A DNA stretch of 64,000 nt from Aphidius gifuensis (lineage: Eukaryota > Arthropoda > Insecta > Hymenoptera > Braconidae). The translations under genes were made by a program, and so were the position numbers. Shown here one piece after another: positions 22,701-31,539 of the stretch. Positions within the stretch are counted from its first letter, which is position 1. The number at the start of each line of letters is the position of its first letter. The stretch spans positions 16,430,173-16,494,172 of the forward strand of contig NC_057793.1 in the NCBI RefSeq assembly GCF_014905175.1, written 5' to 3'. Under the pieces are notes generated by a model. The model was not told the DNA's origin. It ran no database searches and saw nothing but the letters and a program-made list of their open reading frames with translations.

Positions 22701-23246
22701 ATTATTCAAGTCAGTTGTTGGTAAAACTATTTGATTTTTCGTATTAAAATATTTTGTTTCATCAGCAGGTTCACTATTTATCACAATTATGAATTTACAA
22801 GCTAATACACCATTCACTTTTAAATTTTCATGATTACAAAGAATATTTTTCAAGCGACTCATTGTCATTTTTTTCGCATCCTCTAAAAATGAATTTATAT
22901 CAGTATGTTTGATATTAACTATAGTTCCTGATCTTATTCGTCCTTGAAATGCTGAATCACCATCTAACCACTTTACTCGATCACTACGTTTTTTATTATG
23001 TCTGGCACCAGCACCATGTTTTCGTTCACTTTTGAATTTTTCACATAACGATCTTAGTTGAGAAATTGTTGTTTGAATCCTCATTTCATCACCAATTGTC
23101 TTTGCAGAAACTTTTAATGCTTTATTCAAAAGTCTGATGTTCTTAGATTCAAGCTTCAACCATTTTTCTATTTGTTCAGGTGTACGAGCTAACGCAAATC
23201 CTTTTTCCATAATCTCAATTAATTTTAAACACTCTTTAGACTCCAT
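19785..23246 (-). pseudogene. Polinton protein-primed family-B DNA polymerase (POLB), broken
   Basis: Three minus-strand blocks make one gene of about 1,150 codons. Block 1 (23246-22575) is the N-terminal domain with VKWLDGDSAFQGRIRSG and FQEKDSGWKLRAIINL. Block 2 (22551-21487) has AVTAALYP, the exonuclease motif FVIYADLECIL, a Cys/His endonuclease-like insert CHICEKEF...HYDHCHFTG and the second exonuclease motif FHNLSGYDSHSF. Block 3 (21305-19785) has polymerase motif A YLMYFDVNNLYGMAM, motif B KLLNNAVYGKCIEN and motif C LMYHDTDSLVY. Between blocks 1 and 2 a deletion removed roughly 25 conserved codons; between 2 and 3 there are at least two frameshifts (21490 and 21400 regions). The catalytic aspartates survive. 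The gene is divergent from the small gene at 23759. Confidence 0.85.
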
Positions 23247-23758
23247 TTTATTACTATATCACTTCGACGATCACTATATTAATTCACTGACTGACTGATT
23301 AAATCTTCCGCAAATCCGGCTTTAGATACTAAAAATATGACCTTGATAAACATTCTAGAATATTATAGAAATTTCGGAAGCATTCGGAAACATTTTTCAA
23401 CATTCCAAAACAATCAGGAACATTCCAGAACATTTCGGAAACATTCGGAAACATTTCAAAACAATTAGGAACATTCTAGTACATTTTAGAACATTTTAGA
23501 ACATTATAGAACATTCCAGAATATTCCAGAACATTTGAGAATGTTCTGAAATATTTCAGCACATTTCAAGGACGTTCATTTAGTATAAAAGAGAAATGAG
23601 CTACGTCTGTAGCATCAGATACATTCTAACAGTCACAGAGTATCAATCGAAAGAAAAAAAAATAATTAAAAGTAAGTTTTATAATTTTAGGTTCTCATTT
23701 TTAATTTCAATAAAAAAATAAATAAAATAATTAAATTAATAAATTTTTTTTACAGAAA
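23247..23758. promoter_or_regulatory. Divergent Polinton promoter region with heat-shock-like pentamers and a 5'-UTR intron
   Basis: The gap separates POLB (-) from a small gene (+). From 23341 to 23570 GAACATT/TTCCAGAA words recur at about 10-bp spacing; 23508-23532 holds five perfect contiguous nGAAn/nTTCn pentamers. TATAAAA is at 23584-23590 with an initiator-like ATCAGA at about 23614-23619. A leader exon then meets a donor AAAAGTAAGT near 23670 and an acceptor TTTTTTTACAG just before 23757. On the minus side, repeated TCAGT lies about 40-55 bases upstream of the POLB start. Confidence 0.55.
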
Positions 23759-24078
23759 ATGGATTCATTGATGAAAATAAATGAAGTTGCCTGCTTCAAT
23801 AAACAATTACATTGAAGAAAGTGATTGATTTGACTCCTGCGGTTGATTATCAAATTACAAATTTAAGAAGAGCAAACACTAAATATGGAATGAAAGTAAC
23901 TGCAGCAATCGGTAATGAATTCGAAGTTTTTCTACCAAACAGAATCTCAACATTCCTGGAAACCGAGCCTGAATTTGAAAAATTGAAACCTCTCGCTGAA
24001 GAAAATCATCTTTTCATACACACTTATGCACGAAATTCAAATATATGTCAATGTGAATTCATTATTAAAAAATATTGA
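23759..24078 (+). pseudogene. Small conserved Polinton protein, frameshifted
   Basis: ATG at 23759 opens MDSLMKINEVACFNKQLH before a stop; the frame at 23812 carries the rest, VDYQITNLRRANTKYGMKVT and EFEVFLPNRISTFLETEPEF, to TGA at 24076. A gene of this kind, about 100 residues with TKYG and VFLP motifs, recurs in insect Polintons; its role is not known to me, and a small DNA-binding fold is only a guess. The start is chosen because it directly follows a 5'-UTR intron acceptor. One frameshift near 23810 breaks it. Confidence 0.55.
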
Positions 24079-24169
24079 ATCCTTACTATATGATTGTAAA
24101 AAAAAAAAAAACTAAAATGTTGACTGTTTAAATGAATCATAAAAAATATTCATGATTAATCAATTGTTT

Positions 24170-24465
24170 TAATTATTAACAACCTTTTCAGAACAATTTA
24201 GAACATTGTAGAACAGTTTAGAACATTATAGAACAATTTAGAGTATTATAGAACAATTTAGAACATTGTAGAAGAATATAGAACAATTTAGAAGAATATA
24301 GAACAATTTAGAACATTTTATAACATTGTAGAATATTATAGAACAATTTAGAACATTATAGAACAATTCAGAACATTTTAAATCAATTTAGAACAATTTA
24401 GAACAATTTAGAACATTGGAGAACATTTTAGAACATTGAAGAACAATTTAGAATATATTAAAATA
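24170..24465. repeat. GAACAATTTA / GAACATTGTA tandem array
   Basis: About 300 bases of imperfect 10-11-bp periodic GAAC words. The same array occurs inverted at about 25920-26270 (TTCTAAATTG). The two therefore form an internal inverted pair of the Polinton. They look like decayed versions of the pentamer arrays. Confidence 0.75.
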
Positions 24466-24479
24466 GTATTAAAAAAAAT

Positions 24480-25060
24480 GCTTACCTTATATATATATAT
24501 TTTTTTTAAATTTATTAATCGATTAATTTTTCATTTATCCAATTTATTCATAGAATAATAATAATAATAATCTATCAATGAAAACACGACTTGTTCTTAT
24601 TTTATTTCGAATGTTTATTGAAATTTATTAGAAATATCGATTTAACAACGATTACGCGTTACAAATGTTTTTTTTTTTACATTAATAATGATAATAATAA
24701 TAAATAAATAAATAAATAAATAAATAAAAAAATAAATAAATTTATTATCATTCATCGCCATTTATTATCATTCATCCATATTTATTCATCGCTTATCACT
24801 CATTCATCAAAAATCATAAACATTCATCAATTATCATTTATTCACTTTAATTAATATTCACTCATCAACTAACATTTGATCACTTCAATTCACTTCAAAG
24901 AACATTCATCAATCATCCATCAAAAAATCATAAACATTCATTAATTATCATTCATTCACTACAATTAATATTCGTCCATTCACTTCAATTCACTTCAATT
25001 CACTTTAATTCACATTCATTACTTCACATAATCCCTCCATCCTCGCTTATTTTTCTCAAC
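24480..25060. repeat. AT-rich and CATTCATC-rich simple sequence
   Basis: Contains (TAAA)n near 24700-24745 and loose repeats of ATTCATC/ATTCACTT between 24750 and 25030. No coding signal. Confidence 0.7.
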
Positions 25061-25062
25061 GC

Positions 25063-25163
25063 TTTGGAATAACTGGAATATATATAAGCAGCTGTCAAAA
25101 CACAATTGACGAATGACCGGAGCCGCATCACGTTGCTGCTTATATACTCCAGTTATTCCAGAA
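25063..25163. promoter_or_regulatory. Hairpin with two facing TATA boxes
   Basis: TGGAATAACTGGAATATATA at the left is answered by the inverse of TATATACTCCAGTTATTCCA at the right. Each arm ends with TATATAAGCAGC or its inverse, so TATA-like boxes point at each other across a loop of about 45 bp. It may be a small MITE end or convergent promoters. Confidence 0.45.
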
Positions 25164-25223
25164 GCTACCCGAAAAAAAAAATTAATTCCACTAAACTATC
25201 CCTCTCCCTCTTACTGTTAAAAA

Positions 25224-25558
25224 AATCTGCTATCCTTTCTTACTTTAAATTTTGTAGCAAACGAGCCTGCTACACAATAGAGATTATTGCGTAGTAGCTT
25301 GTTCACTAAAATTTCAGTCAGAAAGCATAGCACATTCCAAAAGTAAGAAGGGGAAATATTGATTTTTAGAATGATGAAATGAGGGGTAGCAGCAACGTTA
25401 CACATTCCAGGTCGCTGAGAAGGATATTTCCCTCTTTTACTTTTAGAATCTACCATGCTTCCTGACTCTGAAATTTTAGTAAACAAGCTACGCAATACTC
25501 TCCATTGTGTAGCAGGCTCGTTTGCTACAACATTTAAAGTAAAAAGGATAGCAGATTT
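25224..25558. repeat. Fold-back repeat with 105-bp arms
   Basis: Left arm 25224-25328 (ATCTGCTATCCTTTCTTACT, GTAGCAAACGAGCCTGCTAC) is the inverse of 25454-25558. The loop of about 125 bp is copied in direct orientation just after the right arm (25559-25635, GGTAGCAGCAACGTT compared with GAGTAGCAGCAACGTT). Two ORFs here simply follow the arms. Confidence 0.8.
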
Positions 25559-25674
25559 CAAAAGTGAGAGGGAGAAATATCGATTTTTTTAGGATGATGA
25601 AATGACGAGTAGCAGCAACGTTCGACATTCCGGGTTACTGAAAAGGATATATCCCTCTCTCACTCTCGAAATAC

Positions 25675-25860
25675 CCTATCCTTTTTTAATTTGAATATTA
25701 TAGTAAACAACTCTCATACGCAATAAATAATATTCCCGATTCTTCCTTTTTTCAACGTCTTTAAAATTAAAAACCTTTGAAGAAAAAAATAATCTGGAAT
25801 ATTATTTATTGCGTATAAATACGTTTATTATAATATTCAAAGTAGAAAAAAATAGAGTAT
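25675..25860. repeat. Second fold-back repeat
   Basis: GCAATAAATAATATTCC near 25721 is inverted as GGAATATTATTTATTGC near 25795, and the arms continue outwards through AATTTGAATATTATA / TATAATATTCAAAGT. It is a neighbour and probable relative of the preceding fold-back. Confidence 0.7.
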
Positions 25861-25919
25861 TTCAAGAGTAAGAGAGGGAAATATTAATTTTAAAAATAAT
25901 GAAAGGTTGATCGATAACG

Positions 25920-26275
25920 AAATATTCTAGATCGTTCTATAATGTTCTAAATTATTCTAAATTGTTCTACCATGTTCTAAATTGTTCTATAATATTCTAC
26001 AATGTTCTAAATTGTTCTACAATATTCTAAATTGTTATAAAATGTTCTAAATTGTTCTATAATCTTCTAAATTGTTCTAAGATGTTGTACATTGTTCTAA
26101 ATTGTTCTATATTCTTTTAAAATGTTCTCAATCGTTTCAAATTGTTCTAATTTGTTCTAAATTGTTCTAAATTGTACTAATTTGTTCTACATTGTTCTAC
26201 ATTGTTCTACATTGTTCTAAATTGTTCTAAATTTTTCTAAATACGTTCTAAATTGTTTTGAGATGTTTGAGAATA
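25920..26275. repeat. TTCTAAATTG tandem array, inverse of 24170-24465
   Basis: Repeats such as TCTAAATTGTTCTACAATG with 10-11-bp periodicity run for about 350 bases and pass directly into the right terminal region with its pentamer arrays. Confidence 0.75.
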
Positions 26276-26329
26276 TTCTAAGTTGATGACGTCATTGTCT
26301 AACGTACAGAACCAGTGACTTCATCGGAC

Positions 26330-26364
26330 ATTCTAGAAAGTTCTCGAATATTCTAGAACTTTCG
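26330..26364. promoter_or_regulatory. Seven contiguous heat-shock-element pentamers
   Basis: Seven perfect alternating nTTCn/nGAAn pentamers in a row, immediately followed by TGACGTCA at 26366-26373. It lies just inside the right terminal repeat. Confidence 0.6.
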
Positions 26365-26438
26365 ATGACGTCATTTAAAAGTCCCCTCGTTCCCGCATCG
26401 AATGTTCAAGAATTGATGACGTCATCGTCTAGGGTTAG

Positions 26439-26778
26439 TGACGTCATCACGGAATATTTTAGAAAAATCGATGACCAATTCATCAATTCTAGAAGGTTCT
26501 AGAACATTCCAAAAAGATTGATGACGTCATCAATTCTAGAAAGTTTTAGAACTTTCCAGAAAGATCGATGACGTCATCAATTCTAGAAAGTTCTAGAACT
26601 TTCCAGAAAGATCGATGACGTCATCAATTCTAGAAAGTTCTAGAACTTTCCAGAATATTCGAGAACTTTCGAGAATGTTTGATGACGTCATTTAGAAGTT
26701 TCGAGGATTCTGCCCCCTTGACCCCCCCGTTCCCGTCCCCTGCCCCCTTCACCCTCTCGTCTATATCTAGAACCGGCC
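26439..26778 (-). repeat. Polinton right terminal inverted repeat
   Basis: This is the inverse of 14560-14773, longer because a 47-bp unit (TGACGTCA plus six pentamers) is present about three times between 26520 and 26660. The outermost part matches through the G-rich stretch and TCTATATCTAGAACCGGCC. Confidence 0.9.
26627..26676. promoter_or_regulatory. Ten contiguous heat-shock-element pentamers
   Basis: From 26627 the sequence runs through ten perfect alternating nTTCn/nGAAn pentamers and an eleventh with one mismatch, flanked on both sides by TGACGTCA. This is the longest such run in the window. Confidence 0.65.
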
Positions 26779-26870
26779 ATATATAACTACTGATTATAAC
26801 CTAGAAAACAAATATTAGTAAAAGAAAAAAGTTACTAAGTAATGTCAAGTGACTTTACCAACAGAAATAT
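26779..26870. repeat. Repeat family B, copy 1, last segment
   Basis: CCTAGAAAACAAATATT and AGTTACTAAGTAATG match 28180-28248 of copy 2. It resumes immediately outside the Polinton, with the middle segment at 14459-14559. Confidence 0.65.
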
Positions 26871-26900
26871 AATATCTGAATAATTTTTTGAAAATGAATA

Positions 26901-27030
26901 TGTCCACAGAAAAACAGTAACTAAGAAAAAGATTGAGCGAAAGGATTAATGTTGGTTGAAAAATAATTTTTCTAGACACATTAATTCCTTACCTCGATCT
27001 TTTCCTCAATTACTGCTTTTCCGTGGACAT
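26901..27030. repeat. MITE family A copy
   Basis: GTCCACAGAAAAACAGTAACT at the left is inverted as TACTGCTTTTCCGTGGAC at the right. The centre resembles 597-780. A further half copy (AAAAAGCAGAAGCTAAG) follows near 27090-27120. Confidence 0.65.
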
Positions 27031-27905
27031 TTTTATCTTTTGAAATAGAAGTACATGTATTTTTTTTTCTGAAAAAATTCAAAAAACCAAGAAAAAGCAG
27101 AAGCTAAGAAAAAGATGTAGCTAATCCCAGCACAACACACACTCGAGGGGGGAGGGGTAACCGCATTCCACAAAGTCGCCCAGAAGAGCCACCTTCTACT
27201 ATCGTGGATGCAATTTTCTGCCAAGACATTCAAAATTGCGGAATCTATGTAAACAAGTGATAGTTTTTTTTTTTGCAATTGTTAGAAATTTGTTGATTAA
27301 CAAGAAAATGAAATTCCTTTTTTTTTATAACTCGTATAACTTCTTAAAAAATTAACTTATATACTTCCATTTAGTCTTAAATTGTTGGTCTTTTAATTAC
27401 TGAGAGCCACAATGTTTTGTTAGAAAACGCTCCATATTCACGTTAAATAGTTATCAACAATTGTTTATAATAATAAGTAGTTTCTAGTATGTTCCAATAA
27501 AAAAATAGCCATAAAGGATTGCTTTTAACGATTTGTTAGAAGAAAGTGTGGTTCTCAGGAATTTAATCAGGAATTTTTTGGGCTTTACAAATTTTTTTAT
27601 GTTTATTTGTTCAAAAGTTATTGAAAATATAAACAACTAACAATTCAAATTTCAACACTGTTTTTTGACAAAAAAAAGGATGCGCGTATGCGTAAAAGTT
27701 TTATCGATGTGGTTATAATTTGCTTGATCAATAAAATAATTGGTGGATAACTTTCAATTCCAATCGAAAATCGATTCTTAATTTTGTCACAAGATAAAAT
27801 AGAGCGCCATTTTTTGTTTTTTTCGGGCTGCCATATTTTGAGTTATTATCAACATAGAGACTTTGTATTAGGCATAAAAAAAAGTTTTTTAAGAAGTCTA
27901 GTGTG
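27031..27905. other. No gene recognised
   Basis: AT-rich sequence with a GC-richer patch at 27130-27240 (ACTCGAGGGGGGAGG). The 81-aa minus ORF at 27033-27278 has no family features. Nothing further is claimed. Confidence 0.5.
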
Positions 27906-28248
27906 TCCCAGGTAGAAATTCGCGGTAAGGAATCGACATAAGCTATCCCGATAATAAGTCGGGTAAACGGTCAATGCGACGTCGATATCGCCTTAATATC
28001 GACATTGTAAAAAACCAAAAATATGAAATTATTCACATTTACAAGGAAATTGGAAGTATAAAAAATTATAAAGAATTATATTTTGATACAATTATTGATA
28101 ACATTTTTTCATTTCTTGATAACATTGTTAAATTCGTTGTTTTAAAATTTTTATATCGAGATGTCATTAAAAATTATAACCTAGAAAACAAATATTGAAA
28201 AAAAAAAAGTTACTAGGTAATGTTGAGTGGCTTTACCGACAGACGTAT
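27906..28248. repeat. Repeat family B, uninterrupted copy 2
   Basis: The block from TCCCAGGTAGAAATTCGC through GCGACGTCGATATCGCC to CTTTACCGACAG aligns with the three split segments of copy 1 and so provides the empty-site version. The ORF at 27974-28198 lies entirely in this repeat and is not considered a gene. Confidence 0.7.
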
Positions 28249-28593
28249 CCATTCTTTTTTTTTAAACTCTGAATTCTTGTCTAATAATAATTGTGGTTTA
28301 AATATTTGATAGATATGTCGGTATGTTGAATTTTATTATGTACAGTTTTGTCAATAAATAAGGCAGAAAAAAAAAAAAGATTAAAAAAAAAATTTAACAT
28401 TTAACGTTTTTTAAGGCAACTTTTATGAGAACGAATGGCAAAGGTACAGTTCGCGTTTTTGAAAATTTACCGCAAGACGCAAAAATAAGACGCAAACGTA
28501 AAAATTATCTTAGTATGTTTATTTACTTAATGAATGAATTACATGTATTGGCAACGTTAATGTATTTTATGTATTAAATGTAAGAAAACACCG

Positions 28594-28700
28594 CAAGGAC
28601 AAGCAGTAGCTAAGAAAATAATGTGGCCAGAAAAATTTTTTTTTTAAGAAACAATAATTTCCGAGCTCCATCTTTTCCTTAGATACTGCTTTTCCGTGAA
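28594..28700. repeat. MITE family A copy
   Basis: CAAGGACAAGCAGTAGCTAAG at the left pairs with CTTAGATACTGCTTTTCC at the right. It is shorter than the copy at 597-780. Confidence 0.6.
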
Positions 28701-29286
28701 AATTTTTATCTTTTAGAAAAAAAGTACATATATTTTCTTCATTGAAAAATCGAAAACTACCCCCTAAATATAGAGTAAACTCCAATTTGGACGTAAATTA
28801 ACATTCTAATTTTTTGAGGGTGAATACTGTGACCCGGAATAAGAATTATGTAGAAATTTCAGAGTGGGCATTCCATGGGAACCTTGTTAATTCTGTATTC
28901 GCGTTTATTCATTTTCGTAGATTTTAGAGATTTTTTTATCGTGTAAATTTAAAAAAAAGTCAAGCAATGATAAAATTGCCATGGTGATGGTCATGAGTAA
29001 ACTGAGGAGCAGGTTTCAAGCAGAAAAAAATGACTGATTTACAAATTTAATATCTCGAATGGTTTTCGAGATATCGAACAGCAAAGATTAGTTCTTTTTT
29101 TTTGTTTATCATATATTTACGATTATATTCGTGATAAAAAACAATAATTATATTCGATTTTTATAGTTTTTTTTTACGTAGAAAACGTTCCATTTTAAAA
29201 CTTTTGTTGCAAATACAACTACAACTAGACCATGGTTCAGTATACTACCACAATTTAAAACAATTAATAATTGTTTAACACGAAAC
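28701..29286. other. No gene recognised
   Basis: AT-rich sequence upstream of the Helitron. The small ORF overlapping 28567-28785 is repeat-derived. No promoter or terminal Helitron signal was identified. Confidence 0.45.
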
Positions 29287-30960
29287 TTCCATGGTCTAAT
29301 TGGGCAAGATGGTGATGTACCATACACAAAAATACATCAGAAACATTTTAAAGTGGAAGAACCAGGGAACAAGGAAAATTCATTCAATGATTGTTGTAGT
29401 CATGGTGAAGTCTCTCTTGAAGCTTTGCCAGGTGGTTATCTACTATCTAAACATTTTTTAGGAAAGATAAGATGCTATAATAGTTCATTTGCTTTTGCTT
29501 CATTCAATGCAAACTTAGTTCATTTTAACCCTAACAGTCGCCCTGGTCCTTATTGTTTAAAAATACATGGTCAAATTTATTATCAATTGAATACGTTTCT
29601 GTACCCCGAATCTAATGATTCACCAGCATATGGTCAACTATTTATTGTTGACCAGAATGAATCATCTAATATCCGATGTAATGAATCTTCACAGTTGAAT
29701 AGACAAATTGTTGATGCCATTGATAAAGCTCTTCAAGAATGCAATATTTATGCTCGATCTTATCAAATGATGCATGAAGAAATACGTCAGGCCAAAAACA
29801 ATAATCCATCAGAACCTGAACCTGAAATAAATTTGATTTTTTTGAACAGGCAAGGAATAGATGAGCGACGATACAATGATCAAAGAGTTAAAGAGGTTGC
29901 TGCTATTTTTACAACGACTGCTGATGGTGAGATACCAGAGTCTTATGTATCGATACGAAATAAACAGACTAGAATATTAGAAATAATTAGTTCAATGAAC
30001 CCCAATTTTGAACCTTGGGTTTATCCAATGTATTACCCTCATGGTACAAGAGGGTGGCATGACAAATTATCGTGCGTGAATAAACAAAAACGCGTATCTC
30101 GAGCAGCATATACAAAACATAGAATGGCTACAAGAGGAAAGAACATTATTATAAAGGGCGGTAGATTATTTTAGCAATGGGTCGTTGATAGTTATGTCAA
30201 AATTGAAAAAGATCGAATGACTTTTTGTCGATTAAATCAACAAAAAATTCGTGCTGATAGTTATAGAGGATTGATTGATCATTTACAATGGACAGCCGAA
30301 GAATCAGATAATCACGTAGGAAAAATGGTGATTCTGCCATCATCATTTACAGGTTCTCCATGTAATATGTTGCAATATTATCAAGATGCAATGGCTATTG
30401 TTAGGAAATTTGGTAAACCTGATCTTTTTATAACTATGACGTGTAGTCCGAATTGGCGAGAAATCAAAGAAAATTTATTACCCGGCCAAATTGCATCTGA
30501 CAGACCAGACATTGTTTCAAAAGTGTTTGATATAAAAAAGAATGAACTTATAACAGTAATAAAAAAGCAACAGTTATTCGGTAAAGTACCTGCATTTGTT
30601 TACGTAGTTAAATATCAAAAACGTGGACTTTTACATGTACATTTATTAGTTACTTTAAATAGTAATGATAAAATGACCACTCCTGAAAAAGTTAATAAGT
30701 TCATTGTGGCAGAAATTCCTAATTCAAACGTAAATCCCATATTGCATAATATTGTCATTGAAAATATGATTCATGGTCTTTGAAATGAAAAAGGTACATG
30801 CTCGAAAAGATTTCCAAAACAATTTCAAAAAGAAACAGCAATAGATGAAAACGAGTATCCAACTTATTGTCGTAGAAATACTGGAGATTTTCTTTTGCCC
30901 AATGGATCAACACAGCAACTAACCAATATATTGTTCCATATAATCCAATACACTGAAAAA
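29287..30960 (+). pseudogene. Helitron Rep (HUH endonuclease) N-terminal fragment
   Basis: A continuous frame from 29287, interrupted by two in-frame stops (TAG at 30172, TGA at 30781), encodes a Helitron replication initiator. The first part has LPGGYLLSKHF, AFASFNANLVHF and YCLKIHGQIYYQLN; the second has the Helitron-like N-domain words ILPSSFTGSPCNMLQYYQDA and FITMTCSPNWREI, then the two-histidine HUH motif in KRGLLHVHLLV near 30630. The Tyr pair and the helicase are missing because the frame is lost in an A/T run at about 30955. The first 20 codons (FHGLIGQDGDVPYTKIHQK) are nearly identical to the gene fragment inside the Polinton at 14774. Clearly Helitron, inactive. Confidence 0.85.
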
Positions 30961-31430
30961 AAAAAATTTTTTTTCTGAAAAAAAATTTTTCTGAAAAAGA
31001 CAAATATTTTTATATTGCTGTACCTATAACTATAATAAATAATATTTCAAAATATCTATACTTACAAAATTCTATCAATTCAATTTTATCTAGGTTTTTG
31101 TTAATAAAACGACATACGACATTACTACATAATAGATGAAGAAACAAATTTTTATTGGTTGAATACTTTATCTAGAAAAAAAAAAATAAAAAAAAAAATT
31201 TAAACAATAATCAGTGCAATTTAAATAATAAATCCTGTTTTAATTTACAGAATTAATAAAAAAAAGGTTATCAATACATAATAATCAATGTTCAAGAAAA
31301 AGAAAAAAAAACACTCCGTTCTTTTTCAACACACTTTAAAATTAACTCATCAATATCAAATAAAGCTATAACAGAAAGCATCATTATTTTTTATATACTT
31401 GTTAATACATCTATTTCGATATTCGAAAAA
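30961..31430. other. No gene recognised
   Basis: A/T-rich run sequence between the Helitron fragment and the Lys-rich coding region of the next element. Confidence 0.5.
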
Positions 31431-31539
31431 AAATTAAAAAGTAACATCTTGAATCAATAATAATATTCTTTTTTGAAATTTACTAATATGGAAAATGATT
31501 TTCATTAATAAAATTACAATCACAAATATTTTATTAAAC

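Larger units (their letters stand above)
14560..26778. mobile_element. Polinton/Maverick DNA transposon, about 12.2 kb, decayed
   Basis: Inverted termini both begin GGCCGGTTCTAGATATAGAC. They enclose the classic Polinton gene set: adenovirus-type cysteine protease, PLA2-domain protein, A32-type packaging ATPase, virion-like accessory genes, retroviral-type integrase with chromodomain and protein-primed DNA polymerase B. Flanking hexamers ATATAG (left) and ATATAT (right) agree in five of six positions, consistent with the 6-bp duplication of this class. A major capsid gene was not found; the left terminus abuts a foreign-looking gene fragment at 14774-15164, so part of the left arm was probably lost. 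Practically every gene carries a stop or frameshift. It inserted into repeat B copy 1. Confidence 0.9.

Noticed and set aside
25217..25561. 114-aa minus ORF in the fold-back
   Set aside because: Follows palindromic arms; no domain; the sister copy does not keep the frame.
24170..26275. CRISPR-like array from GAACAATTT repeats
   Set aside because: Repeats are about 10 bp, imperfect and without unique spacers, in a eukaryotic transposon.
14560..26778. Endogenous bracovirus or nudivirus segment
   Set aside because: Gene content (POLB, integrase, A32-type ATPase, protease, PLA2) and inverted termini fit Polinton/Maverick; no polydnavirus-type genes were seen.
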